From: Reichenbachiella versicolor
GTDB taxonomy: Bacteria; Bacteroidota; Bacteroidia; Cytophagales; Cyclobacteriaceae
DNA: 64,000 nt
Reading direction: 5' to 3'
Assembly (NCBI RefSeq): GCF_003171675.1
Contig: NZ_QFZQ01000001.1
Coordinates: 992,001 to 1,056,000 of the forward strand
In this document: positions 26,172 through 35,645 of the stretch, in pieces
Numbering within the stretch: position 1 is the first letter of the stretch
Layout of the letters: the number at the start of each line of letters is the position of its first letter
The notes under the pieces: model-generated
The model's database searches: none
The model's input: only the letters and a program-made list of their open reading frames with translations
What the model was told of the DNA's origin: nothing
Made by a program: the position numbers and the translations under genes

Positions 26172-27508
26172 ATCTTAAGCAACATATAAAGGAAACCGTA
26201 AGGTTAGCTGTTCCAGTGATGTTAAGTCAGATTGGCCATATGATGGTAGGTGTGTCTGATAGTATAATGGTTGGGCGTGTTGGTGCCATTCCTTTAGCAG
26301 CCATTTCTTTAGCCAATAGTGTTTTTATTCTGATTTTATTATTTGGTATTGGGGTTTCTTATGGATTGACACCACTAGTAGCTACTGCACATGGTCAGGG
26401 GAGTAATCGTGATATTACCTATGTTCTTAAAAACGGAATGTTACTCAACATCATTCTTGGTGCAGTGCTGAGTATATTATGTTACTTTTTGTCATCTATA
26501 CTTTGGCACATGGATCAGACTCCTGAAGTGGTAAAGCATGCTGTAGATTATCTACACATTATAGCATATAGCATGATACCTTTAATGGTTTTTCAAACAC
26601 TAAGGCAGTTGATCGAGGGTATGTCTCTTACAAAAGAAGTGATGAAAATTTCATTGTTGGGAAATGTTGCTAATATCGGACTCAACTATGTTCTTATATA
26701 CGGTCACATGGGTTTCTCTCCAATGGGGTTGGTTGGTGCAGGGATAGCAACCTTTATCTCACGAGTTTTAATGGCAGCAATGTTATATGGATACTATAGG
26801 AAGTCTAATCGATTTAATTCTATACGTTTTCATGATAAAGTAGTAAGTATAGAGCTAACTGAACTTAAAAAAATCTTGAAGATAGGTTTGCCAACTGGAG
26901 TACAATTTATCTTGGAAGTTAGTGCCTTCAGTGGTAGTGCTATTATAATAGGAAGGATGGGTACTTTACCTTTGGCTTCTCATCAGATAGCTATGAATTT
27001 GGCCTCGGTTACTTATATGGCAGCTACAGGGTTTGCTGCGGCCGGAACAATAAGAGTTGGTAATTTGATGGGAAGTAAAAACTATCAAGGAGTCAGGGTA
27101 GCCGGTTTTACTAATTTTGGAATAACAGCTGCAATGATGTTTTTGTTTGCTTTGGCATTTGTTTTTCTAAGGTTCAGGCTACCATGGATTTATATATCAG
27201 ACGGTGAAGTAGTAAGCTACGCTGCAAAGTTGTTGGTTATAGCGGCGGTATTTCAGTTGTCCGATGGAGTTCAAGCGGTTGGTCTTGGAGTTTTACGTGG
27301 TTTGGCAGATGTAAAGGTACCGACATTGATGACGTTGATAGCCTATTGGGGTATTGCTATTCCGGTAGGTTATGTATTGGGAATGTACTATCAACTAGAA
27401 GCAGAGGGAGTATGGGTTGGGTTACTTTCAGGGCTTACAATGGGTGCTATTTCTCACCTGATTAGATTTAATAAACTAACAAGAGAGTTGCAAAACTCTA
27501 AAATCTAG
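26168..27508 (+). CDS. MATE family efflux transporter (NorM-like)
   Basis: A 446-residue polytopic protein with about 12 spans and the MATE halves visible: AVPVMLSQIGHMMVGVSDSI in the first and LPTGVQFILEVSAFSG in the second. It exports cationic drugs or metabolites using Na+ or H+ gradients. The start is TTG, overlapping the Nudix stop by 4 bp, with no in-frame ATG earlier. Its 3' end overlaps the convergent menE by 11 bp. Confidence 0.93.
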   Translation: MNLKQHIKETVRLAVPVMLSQIGHMMVGVSDSIMVGRVGAIPLAAISLANSVFILILLFGIGVSYGLTPLVATAHGQGSNRDITYVLKNGMLLNIILGAVLSILCYFLSSILWHMDQTPEVVKHAVDYLHIIAYSMIPLMVFQTLRQLIEGMSLTKEVMKISLLGNVANIGLNYVLIYGHMGFSPMGLVGAGIATFISRVLMAAMLYGYYRKSNRFNSIRFHDKVVSIELTELKKILKIGLPTGVQFILEVSAFSGSAIIIGRMGTLPLASHQIAMNLASVTYMAATGFAAAGTIRVGNLMGSKNYQGVRVAGFTNFGITAAMMFLFALAFVFLRFRLPWIYISDGEVVSYAAKLLVIAAVFQLSDGVQAVGLGVLRGLADVKVPTLMTLIAYWGIAIPVGYVLGMYYQLEAEGVWVGLLSGLTMGAISHLIRFNKLTRELQNSKI

Positions 27509-28544
27509 CTCTTTTAACTTTACCGGAAGGAGTTCTTTCAAATTGACTTAAGAAAACCACTTCTCTAGGAATATGGTATTTGCTAAATTGATTTTTTATA
27601 GGTGTCGATATGATTTCTAAAATATCTTGTCGCCAATCAGTCGATTCTATGACTAGTATAAGAGCCTCCCCAAGCTGAGCGTCGGTCTTTGCAGTAAGGT
27701 AAAATTCGTCATTGATGTCCTGTAGTTTAAATTCATCTTTGATGAATCGTTCCAGTTGCTCTGGATGAATTTTTATACCTCCACTATTGATTACATTGTC
27801 CTTTCGACCTAGCCACTTGAAGGTCGAGTTGCTAGTCAATTCAACTATATCATTTGTTTGAACCTTTTGAAAGTCCGTCATTCCGCCCTTGACCCAGAGA
27901 CATTCATTATTTTCTCCAAACTCGACTTCAGGGAGTACATAGTATTGAGAATCTTCATATTTGCCTATAATAGGCATTAAAGCTATATGGCTAACAGTTT
28001 CAGTCATTCCATAAGTCAAGAAAGCATTGCAGGTAAGACTCGCCAGTACTTGATATCCACTTGAGTCAAGTGGTGCACCACCTATTAGTATGTTCTCAAT
28101 TTTATTGACTTTAGTGATAGAGCCACTTTTTATCATGTTATACACTTGAAAAGGTACGAATGAAGCGAAATCAACCTTTTTGCTAAGGTGCTGAAGTGGA
28201 TCAGATGATGGTTTGGTTATCAATATGTCAATATCCAATATCAGAGCTCTAGCCATCATCATGATACTAGCAATATAGTCTGGGTTGAGACACAGTAATA
28301 TCCTTTTTGTATTGTCAAGGTTTAATGCACTGGCTGTGGATTTGACACTAGAGGTTATTTGAGATCTTTTGATTTGGATAGGTTTTGGAATTCCAGTAGA
28401 TCCCGAAGTGTGAAAAGTGAATAATTCTTGACCTTGTATCCACTCTTTGATAAACATTCCAAGTCTAGCGTAGGATGAGTCTAGAGCTACGATTTTATCA
28501 AACTCATCGGGTTTACAAGAGGTGTTTTTAAACTGAATCGTCAT
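27498..28544 (-). CDS. menE: o-succinylbenzoate-CoA ligase-like AMP-forming enzyme
   Basis: A 348-residue adenylate-forming enzyme, short for the superfamily but normal for Bacteroidota MenE. The AMP-binding P-loop is FHTSGSTGIPKP, the A5 motif LTYGMTET, the A8 region GRKDNVINSGGIKIHPEQ and the A10 lysine in TPSGKVKR. It would activate o-succinylbenzoate to its CoA ester in menaquinone synthesis. No other men gene is in the window, so another acid substrate cannot be excluded. Confidence 0.82.
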   Translation of the reverse strand: MTIQFKNTSCKPDEFDKIVALDSSYARLGMFIKEWIQGQELFTFHTSGSTGIPKPIQIKRSQITSSVKSTASALNLDNTKRILLCLNPDYIASIMMMARALILDIDILITKPSSDPLQHLSKKVDFASFVPFQVYNMIKSGSITKVNKIENILIGGAPLDSSGYQVLASLTCNAFLTYGMTETVSHIALMPIIGKYEDSQYYVLPEVEFGENNECLWVKGGMTDFQKVQTNDIVELTSNSTFKWLGRKDNVINSGGIKIHPEQLERFIKDEFKLQDINDEFYLTAKTDAQLGEALILVIESTDWRQDILEIISTPIKNQFSKYHIPREVVFLSQFERTPSGKVKRARF

Positions 28545-28618
28545 TTGTGGTGCAACATTACCAAAAAGCTATGATCTAATTAGTGTATTAACTATTCGTT
28601 AATGTAGGTTGTTGGTCT

Positions 28619-28648
28619 TTTGATGTAAAAAATGTCTGCATATCTTGG
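28619..28648 (+). promoter_or_regulatory. Probable promoter of the nucleoside transporter gene
   Basis: TTTG at 28619-28622, an 18-nt gap and TATCTTGG at 28641-28648 (one mismatch to TAnnTTTG) lie just before the ATG at 28666. This argues against the TTG at 28645 as the start. Confidence 0.5.
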
Positions 28649-28665
28649 CGGCTAGTTCGAATATT

Positions 28666-29943
28666 ATGGAATACGTCAGAGGAATATTTGGTTTGTTGGT
28701 GTTAATAGGTATTGCTACAGTACTAAGTGCTAATAGGAAGGCGATACCTTGGAAAACGGTAGTTTATGGATTGGGCGCTCAAATTGTTCTGGCTATTTGT
28801 ATTCTTCATTTTTCATGGGTGAGATCTCTTTTTGAAATTATAGGAATTGCATTTACAAGTATGCTTGATTTTACTGAAGCAGGGAGTAATTTTCTATTTG
28901 GTTCATTAATGGATACAAGTAGTATAGGTTTTGTGTTTGCTCTTCAGGTACTTCCAACTATTATCTTTTTTTCAGCTTTAACTTCTGTTCTTTTCTATTG
29001 GGGTATTCTTCAAAAGGTCGTCAAAGGACTGGCATGGCTCATGACCAAGACTTTGAAGATTAGTGGAGCAGAAAGTCTTAGTGTAGCAGGGAATATATTC
29101 CTAGGTCAGACTGAGGCACCTATGATGATAAGGCCATATTTGCCAAAAATGAATAAGTCAGAAATATTGCTGGTAATGATAGGTGGAATGGCGACAGTTG
29201 CTGGAGGTGTATTAGCGGCCTATGTTGGTTTTTTGGCAGGTGATGATTCCGAACAGAGACTGTTCTTTGCTAAGCACTTACTGGCAGCATCTGTATTAGC
29301 AGCTCCAGGAGCAGTTGTAGTTTCAAAGATATTGTTACCTCAATCGGAGGCCATAGATGAAAGTTTAAATGTAGCACATATCGATTCAGGAGATAATTTT
29401 TTAGATGCTTTGACAAGTGGTACTTCTGAAGGGTTAAAGCTAGCGCTGAACGTGGGAGCTATGCTATTGGTATTTTTTGCTATGTTGGCTTTGGTCAATA
29501 ATATTCTGTTCAAAGTAGGAGAGGTTACTACAATTAATGGATGGGTTACCGAAGTCTCAGACGGGAACTTTTTTGCTTTGTCTTTAGAGTTTATTCTTGG
29601 ATATATATTCGCACCTTTGATGTGGTTGATAGGAGTGACTGATCAAGATATGGTACAGTTGGGAAGATTACTGGGAGAAAAGATAATTGCCAGTGAATTC
29701 GTAGGCTATGAAAGTTTATCACGACTCAAAGCATCCGGAGCAATAGGTGAACGCTCCATAATAATGGCTACTTATATGCTTTGTGGGTTTGCTAATTTCG
29801 CATCAATAGGTATTCAAATAGGGGGAATTGGAGGAATGGCTCCTTCTCAAAAAGTAATGCTTTCAAAACTTGGCTTTAAAGCGCTGGTAGGAGGGACTTT
29901 AGCATCACTACTTTCCACCACGGTGGTTGGTATGTTGTTGTAA
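28666..29943 (+). CDS. Concentrative nucleoside transporter (NupC/CNT family)
   Basis: A 425-residue membrane protein with the CNT layout: an N-terminal span, LQVLPTIIFFSALTSVLFYWG, the substrate hairpin GQTEAPMMIRPYLP, NVGAMLLVFFAMLALVN and the late GFANFASIGIQIGGIG. It imports nucleosides by sodium or proton symport. I use the ATG at 28666; the frame is open to a TTG at 28645, which lies in the -7 box. It is followed by the repeat-rich gap. Confidence 0.93.
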   Translation: MEYVRGIFGLLVLIGIATVLSANRKAIPWKTVVYGLGAQIVLAICILHFSWVRSLFEIIGIAFTSMLDFTEAGSNFLFGSLMDTSSIGFVFALQVLPTIIFFSALTSVLFYWGILQKVVKGLAWLMTKTLKISGAESLSVAGNIFLGQTEAPMMIRPYLPKMNKSEILLVMIGGMATVAGGVLAAYVGFLAGDDSEQRLFFAKHLLAASVLAAPGAVVVSKILLPQSEAIDESLNVAHIDSGDNFLDALTSGTSEGLKLALNVGAMLLVFFAMLALVNNILFKVGEVTTINGWVTEVSDGNFFALSLEFILGYIFAPLMWLIGVTDQDMVQLGRLLGEKIIASEFVGYESLSRLKASGAIGERSIIMATYMLCGFANFASIGIQIGGIGGMAPSQKVMLSKLGFKALVGGTLASLLSTTVVGMLL

Positions 29944-30002
29944 ACAACATGATATCAAAAGTTTGCCTCACTACATAGTTCATTTTACGTTAGAAAATAT
30001 CC

Positions 30003-30275
30003 TTTCATACAAAAAAGCCGCTCAAAACGCTCGGAATCCATTACGTGGATGAGTGGGGCTTCCGCAGACTTGCGGAATAGTGGTTTATCCATGAACCAGC
30101 ATTACGCAAACTTGCAGAACGTAAGTTCATGCGTGAAACGGCTTTCTGCAAGGCTACGGAAAGTAGATTTATCCATGAAACACCTTTCGGGAGTTTCCCG
30201 ATAGCTGCTTTACCCATGAATCTACCTTCTGCTATCGTTAGGAAGTTAGCATAGTAGATATTTCCATGAAAGCTT
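30003..30275. repeat. Imperfect 42-bp tandem repeat array
   Basis: A word near TTTATCCATGAA recurs at 30084, 30126, 30168, 30209 and 30259, with a further divergent copy at 30042: steps of 42, 42, 42, 41 and 50 bp. The other half of each unit is also shared, for example CGCAGACTTGCGGAA at 30063 and CGCAAACTTGCAGAA at 30105. Units contain small hairpins such as TCCGCA/TGCGGA. No ORF runs through it. The degenerate, hairpin-forming units are not a CRISPR array. Immediately before it, 29944-30002 holds nothing notable. Confidence 0.7.
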
Positions 30276-30330
30276 GATCCAAGATGTTGTCAGATCTGGT
30301 TGTATAGGTGTATTGCTATTATTTATACAC

Positions 30331-30409
30331 CCCATAAGAGCAGACATCCTGCTCAGTAGTGAGCAGGATGTCTGCTAAGTACTTAGCAGATATTGTGCTC
30401 TTATAAGGG
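30331..30409. repeat. Nested inverted repeat with a 17-bp perfect stem
   Basis: The inner stem pairs 30339-30355 with 30360-30376 (17 bp, begins AGCAGACATCC) around a GTAG loop. Outer arms TAAGAGCA (30335-30342) and TGCTCTTA (30396-30403) enclose it, with a further AGTACT palindrome between. There is no T-run. It could act as a transcript-end hairpin or a cruciform. The remaining 120 bp to the Kelch gene hold nothing else I can call. Confidence 0.7.
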
Positions 30410-30531
30410 CAGAAAATCAGTCGTTTTTGTTTTTGAATATTCTTTCTTAAAAATATCCCTCAGCAAATTCGATTCAAGTGTGAAATGGATTTCTACCAGT
30501 CTCGGGAAAGCTGTTTACCAAAAGTGAAATT

Positions 30532-31821
30532 CTAAATAGAGCTTATTTTAAAACTCAATTTTTCATTTCCATTGTAATAGATCATCACTGTGCCTTCATC
30601 TCCTGCTTTATTGCCTGTATGTTTAATGGACAATTGAAAGGAGTCTTTTGGGTTGACAAGAAAGTCAGAAGCTTTAGACTCCAAATTAAAATCTTCTCCT
30701 TTGATTTCTACAGAGGTTATAAAGCTTGCTGCATTACCTCCGGTATTGGCTATTGTGATATCAAGTGTTTTTCCTAATTGTATATCAGTCTGATCCGGTG
30801 TACTAAGCTTCGAAGCTTTAATCGGCTTTCCTTTAGGAGAGTTTTTGTTGTACACTTCCATATTATGCTGTCTTCCACCACCACGATTGGGTGATCCACA
30901 GGCAATGAAAATACCTTTTCCAGAGCAGATGGCTTGTGTACCGTGACGAGGATGATTCATATCTGCTTTATTAGACCATTTGCCAGTTATGGGGTCATAT
31001 GCTTCTACAATCTTGTATGCGGGGCCTTTCTTTTCACCTTCACCACCCATAAGGTAGAGTTTACCTTTGTATACCGCCGTTCCAGGTGCAGCTCTAGGAG
31101 TAGGCAAAGGATTAGTCAGTTTTGACCAACTGGATTTTTCAAAATCATATACGTCTACGGTAGTAATCACGGGTGCAAATACGCCTCCTTTTCCTCCAGA
31201 TCGTCTACCACCAGCTGCATATAGCTTTCCATCAATTACCCCTGCATAGAAGTGGTCACGCTTTTCTGATGCATTTTCAAGGATATTCCAAGTATTGGCA
31301 TAGGGATCATACTCATCAAACCAATTGACGTATCCACCATTATGACCTATAGTGTTGCCACCTACTAAATAGAACTTGTCATTGTAGACGACCAATCCAG
31401 CACCACCTCTTTGTCGGGATTTAGGGATTTCAGGTCCTTCTATCCATTGATCAAGATCAGGATGATATATCCATACATTGCTTTCTGGCGGTTCATTGGG
31501 AAAGGAGTTTTTGTTGAAGGCGCCAATAACCCAAACTAAGCCTTTATATGTAGTAGCTTGGAAGTGATTAAAAGCCTTAGGAGCCTGTGCCCCTGTAGAC
31601 CAAGTGTCAGACTTATAATCATAGATGTCCAGTCTTTTTGATTGTTCTCTTCCTCCAAATAAAATGAATTTATCACCTGCTTGGACGAATGAACATTCAT
31701 GTCTAGCTACATATTCTTCGTTTTCGTCCAGGTCAATCCATTGATCAGTTTGAGAATAACTAGGTAATGACCCTGAAAGAATAATAGCAATAAATAAAGG
31801 TAGAAGTTTTGAAGTCTGCAT
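30532..31821 (-). CDS. Secreted Kelch-repeat protein with C-terminal Ig-like domain
   Basis: A 429-residue exported protein: a signal peptide ending PSYSQ (about residue 24), then about six Kelch blades (repeated GG with downstream Y and W, for example LFGGREQ, LVGGNTIG, YAAGGRRSGG, YLMGGEGE) forming a probable beta-propeller. The last 100 residues (LGKTLDITIANTGGNAASF) look like an Ig-like/ASPM-type beta-sandwich used for anchoring. The role is unknown; extracellular ligand or carbohydrate binding is typical. It starts 7 bp after the NhaC-type antiporter gene ends on the same strand. Confidence 0.85.
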   Translation of the reverse strand: MQTSKLLPLFIAIILSGSLPSYSQTDQWIDLDENEEYVARHECSFVQAGDKFILFGGREQSKRLDIYDYKSDTWSTGAQAPKAFNHFQATTYKGLVWVIGAFNKNSFPNEPPESNVWIYHPDLDQWIEGPEIPKSRQRGGAGLVVYNDKFYLVGGNTIGHNGGYVNWFDEYDPYANTWNILENASEKRDHFYAGVIDGKLYAAGGRRSGGKGGVFAPVITTVDVYDFEKSSWSKLTNPLPTPRAAPGTAVYKGKLYLMGGEGEKKGPAYKIVEAYDPITGKWSNKADMNHPRHGTQAICSGKGIFIACGSPNRGGGRQHNMEVYNKNSPKGKPIKASKLSTPDQTDIQLGKTLDITIANTGGNAASFITSVEIKGEDFNLESKASDFLVNPKDSFQLSIKHTGNKAGDEGTVMIYYNGNEKLSFKISSI

Positions 31822-31828
31822 TAGGGTG

Positions 31829-33292
31829 CTAAATAAGTCCGAGGATTAAATATAATAGAAAAGATGCCGCACCAGCTACTAGTGCATAGGGTAGCTGTGT
31901 TTTTACATGATCAATATGATCAGTAGCGCTGGCCATGGATGAGATGATGGTAGTATCAGATATTGGAGAACAGTGGTCTCCGAATATTCCACCACCTATC
32001 GCTGCAGCTACAGCCATATATGGGTTTGCATTCATGGTTTCGGCCATTGGAATAGCTATGGCTAGCATAATGGCGAATGTTCCCCACGAAGTACCTGTAC
32101 TAAAGGCAATAAAACATGATACTAAGAAAATGATAGCAGGAACAAAGGATGGAGATAACCACGCTTTGGAAATTTCGGCCACATATTTTCCAGTTTCTAG
32201 TTCTTTACATAAAGAGCTCAACGAAAATGCAAATACCATTAGGAGTGCTAATGAAGTCATTCCTGACATGCCTTTCAAAGTAAGATTGATACTGTCTTGT
32301 ACTTTTAAAATTCCTTGAGCTTTATACATGAAAGTAGAAACAATGATGGCGGCAGTTAATGAATAAACTACAGCTGCCGTGCCAGATCCGTTGCTTAAAG
32401 CGTCTAACAGTTGATTCGGTAGGCTACTAGTTTTGTCTATGGCATCCCAACCAGTGTAGAGCAGGAGTATAGGCATACAAGTAACTAGAATTAGTATTGG
32501 AATGATCATGTTGAAAGCTCTTTTTGGAGTTCCTTCTTCTGGTTCGATCATAGATACTTCATCAGATATCATTGGTTTAGAACCATCATTCAAAAATTTA
32601 CCTTGCTCAAATACTCGTTTTTCTGCATGCTTCATTGGTCCGAAGTCTTTTTCGGTGACAATGATGTATAACAAGATTGCGACAGCAAGGAAAGGATAAA
32701 AATTATAGACTAAAGAATTCATCATTACGCCAAATGGCTGGTCATATCCATTGAGTATTAATAAACTCATGATATACGCTCCCCAAGAATTGAAAGGAAA
32801 TATTACACATGAGGGCGCCGAACCAGAATCTGCTAGATAGGCGAGCTTTTCTCTTGAGATTTTCAACTTATCAAACAACGGTCGGAAAACTGCTCCGACT
32901 ACTAGTATGGAAGTATTGGCTTCTACGAAAATCAATAATCCTGTAATAGCCGCGTAGAGTTGAGCTTTTAGTCGACCTTTTGGAGTTTCGTCTATGCTTC
33001 CTTCTGATAGTTTTTTGACTAGCCCTTGAACTCCTCCTGATCGTTGTAAAAGTGCGATTAATGCTCCTACAAGTAAAGTATAGATGATCGTTTGTGTATT
33101 ACCCTCGTTTTTAAAAACATTCACGAATGCATTTAGGGTTTCGAAGGAAGCTAATAATGGGTTTCCTTGTTGTAGGATGAGGTGTCCAATCCAAATTCCC
33201 GTGGCAAGAGAAAGATAAATCTGTTTAGTTCTAAGCGCTAAAATAATGGCAACAACTGAGGGGATAAGGGACCAAAAACCGTATTCTGTCAA
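31829..33292 (-). CDS. NhaC-type Na+/H+ antiporter
   Basis: A 487-residue membrane protein with about 12 spans. It has the NhaC-family GTSWGTFAIMLAIAIPMAE segment, the FGDHCSPISDTTI motif and the N-terminal WSLIPSVVAIILALRTKQ. The family exchanges Na+ (or amino-acid-linked substrates) for H+ or couples amine transport. It is first in a two-gene unit with the Kelch protein, separated by 7 bp. Confidence 0.92.
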   Translation of the reverse strand: MTEYGFWSLIPSVVAIILALRTKQIYLSLATGIWIGHLILQQGNPLLASFETLNAFVNVFKNEGNTQTIIYTLLVGALIALLQRSGGVQGLVKKLSEGSIDETPKGRLKAQLYAAITGLLIFVEANTSILVVGAVFRPLFDKLKISREKLAYLADSGSAPSCVIFPFNSWGAYIMSLLILNGYDQPFGVMMNSLVYNFYPFLAVAILLYIIVTEKDFGPMKHAEKRVFEQGKFLNDGSKPMISDEVSMIEPEEGTPKRAFNMIIPILILVTCMPILLLYTGWDAIDKTSSLPNQLLDALSNGSGTAAVVYSLTAAIIVSTFMYKAQGILKVQDSINLTLKGMSGMTSLALLMVFAFSLSSLCKELETGKYVAEISKAWLSPSFVPAIIFLVSCFIAFSTGTSWGTFAIMLAIAIPMAETMNANPYMAVAAAIGGGIFGDHCSPISDTTIISSMASATDHIDHVKTQLPYALVAGAASFLLYLILGLI

Positions 33293-33419
33293 GACGTATT
33301 CTATTTAGTAATGAGATAAAGCAGGCAATATAAAACGAATAGAGTTTTCATCAACCATGTAAATAGCTATCTATTGATATTATTCGTATCTTAATAAGTA
33401 ACCAATTATTTATCCGATT

Positions 33420-34001
33420 ATGAAAAAACTATACTTTTTAATTTTGATGTTTATTGTAAGTGTTGGACAAGTATATGCGCAAACAGTATGGAAAGCTGAT
33501 CCGGTGCATTCTAATATCCAATTCGAAGTTACTCACCTAGCTATATCAACAGTGACAGGCAGTTTCAATGATGTAAACTGTACTGTAAAATCTAAAAGCA
33601 AAGATTTTAATGGAGCTAGTATTCTAGCTACGGTCAATGTAGATGATATTTCTACTGAAAACATGACCAGAGATAAGCATCTCAAACAGGATGATTTCTT
33701 CAATGCTCAGATGTATCCCAAGATCAAGTTTGTGAGTAGTTCATTTAGCAAGCTTTCTGATAGTGAGTATGAATTGAAAGGAGATCTGACTATTAGGGAT
33801 GTCACAAAGAGTGTTACTATACCTGTTGATTACTCTGGACAAATTACGTTGGGTAAGAAAGTAGTCAGTGCTTTTAAAGCTAATTTTAAAATCAATCGAT
33901 TTGACTACGGCTTGAAATGGAATGATACAATCGACACAGGAAGTTTGGTTGTCGGTGAAGACGTAGATGTCACCTTGAATCTAGAACTAGTCAAACAATA
34001 G
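33420..34001 (+). CDS. YceI family periplasmic lipid-binding protein
   Basis: A 193-residue exported protein with a signal peptide ending VYAQ (about residue 21) and the YceI lipocalin-like beta-barrel: WKADPVHSNIQFEVTHL, the TRDKHLKQDDFFNAQMYP helix region and the closing VGEDVDVTLNLELV. Members bind isoprenoid-like lipids. It is a single gene, 128 bp from the divergent antiporter start. Confidence 0.92.
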   Translation: MKKLYFLILMFIVSVGQVYAQTVWKADPVHSNIQFEVTHLAISTVTGSFNDVNCTVKSKSKDFNGASILATVNVDDISTENMTRDKHLKQDDFFNAQMYPKIKFVSSSFSKLSDSEYELKGDLTIRDVTKSVTIPVDYSGQITLGKKVVSAFKANFKINRFDYGLKWNDTIDTGSLVVGEDVDVTLNLELVKQ

Positions 34002-34091
34002 CCTATCCGATAGTTCCATTATTTTGTGATATTCTCTTACCGTCAAGGGAAATAGATATTTAGAAAGAGATAAAATGTCTATTATTGAGGA

Positions 34092-35561
34092 ATGTCAAAG
34101 AATGAATTTAGCAGTAGATGGGGGGTGGTCTTGGCCTCTTTGGGAATGGCAATAGGAGCTGGTAACCTATGGAGGTTTCCTAGATTAGCAGGACAATATG
34201 GAGGAGCATTCATTATACTATGGATGCTTTTTTTGTTGGTATGGTCGATTCCTCTTTTAATGTCTGAGTTTGCTATTGGTAAAGCTTTTCGAAAGAGTGT
34301 CATTGGCTCTTTTGGGAAATTAGGCGGAGCTAAGAGTACTTGGATGGGTTTCTTTGTGACTATCTGTACGCTTGGAATCGCTTTCTATTACACAGTAGTA
34401 GTGGTGTGGTCTATTAGCTACCTAAAATGGTCAATATTAGAATCACAAACACTCACTCGGACTATTACTAATCTTGATATTCTAAAATCACAATGGCAAA
34501 CTGTTTCGTCTGGAAGTCTTGAATCAGTGTTCATGCTAATAATGGTCGTAGTCGTGGCTATTTTGATTCTTAGTAGAGGAATAAAAAAGGGGCTTGAATT
34601 GGCAAATAAAGTATTAGTTCCTTCTTTGTTTATTCTTTTGATTTTTATAGCCTACTCGGCACTCAATTTACCCAATGGTGCTGAAGGTTTTCGATATATG
34701 TTTCATATAGATTGGGAATTGTTTGTTCATCCTAAGGTTTGGATTGAGGCATTGTCTCAGTCTGCTTGGAGTACAGGCGCCGGGTGGGGACTACTAATGA
34801 CCATATCGTCATACACTCGTCAAAAAGAAGAAGTGACCTTCAATGTAATAATGGGTGCGGTAGGAAACAATCTTGCTTCTGTAATGGCAGGTCTAGCCAT
34901 ATTGCCAGCTGTTTTTGGGTTGTCTGTCTCTAACGAATCTGCTATCGAATATCTTCAGTCGGGAAGTCAAGCGTTAGCCTTTACCATTATACCACAATTA
35001 TTCGCTACTATATCTGGAGGGAGTTTGCTAATGATCATCTTTTTTCTAGCACTTACTTTAGCGGCATTCACTTCTTTATTAGCCATGTTTGAATTAATGT
35101 CAAAGCATTTAGAGGATGCTGGCTTGACAGGAAATGTTAGGTGGGTATTAATAGCTATAGTATTTATTCTATTTGGAATTCCTTCCGCATATTCATTAGA
35201 CTTTTTTAATAATCAGGACTGGGTATGGGGAATAGGTCTGGTTGTTAGTGGATTGTTTATAGCGATTTTGGTGTTGAAGAATAATCCCGAGCAGTTTAAA
35301 TCACAATTAATAGATCCAGACTCTGATTTCGTACTGCCTACATGGTTTTTTAAGTATTCGTTGATTTTGGTAGTTATTCTCGCACCAGTGCTAATAGTGT
35401 GGTGGATGAGTCAGGGCTATAGTGCCAATCCTTGGTTTGATGAGTCGGGATGGAACTGGTTTGATACTTATAGCAATGCGAGCATTGCGACACAGTGGGG
35501 AGTCGTTATCATTATTGGATTAGTATTGAGATCATGGCTTTATAAGAAATTCGTAGGCTAA
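34092..35561 (+). CDS. Sodium-dependent transporter, NSS family
   Basis: A 489-residue neurotransmitter:sodium symporter-fold protein. The N-terminal SRWGVVLASLGMAIGAGNLWRFP matches the Na1/Na2 segment of LeuT relatives, and the TM6-like region SAWSTGAGWGLLMTISSY and TM8-like LAAFTSLLAMFE are present. About 12 spans. It probably imports an amino acid with Na+. Confidence 0.93.
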   Translation: MSKNEFSSRWGVVLASLGMAIGAGNLWRFPRLAGQYGGAFIILWMLFLLVWSIPLLMSEFAIGKAFRKSVIGSFGKLGGAKSTWMGFFVTICTLGIAFYYTVVVVWSISYLKWSILESQTLTRTITNLDILKSQWQTVSSGSLESVFMLIMVVVVAILILSRGIKKGLELANKVLVPSLFILLIFIAYSALNLPNGAEGFRYMFHIDWELFVHPKVWIEALSQSAWSTGAGWGLLMTISSYTRQKEEVTFNVIMGAVGNNLASVMAGLAILPAVFGLSVSNESAIEYLQSGSQALAFTIIPQLFATISGGSLLMIIFFLALTLAAFTSLLAMFELMSKHLEDAGLTGNVRWVLIAIVFILFGIPSAYSLDFFNNQDWVWGIGLVVSGLFIAILVLKNNPEQFKSQLIDPDSDFVLPTWFFKYSLILVVILAPVLIVWWMSQGYSANPWFDESGWNWFDTYSNASIATQWGVVIIIGLVLRSWLYKKFVG

Positions 35562-35645
35562 TCTTCCAATACAATTAGTAATTTCGAGCCTTTAAGTAAT
35601 ACATGAAGAGCCTTTATTAGTAGCTCTTTTCTAATCTCTAATAAC

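Noticed and set aside
30003-30275. CRISPR array or attachment site
   Set aside because: Both halves of the 42-bp unit are repeated and degenerate; no integrase, cas gene or tRNA is present.
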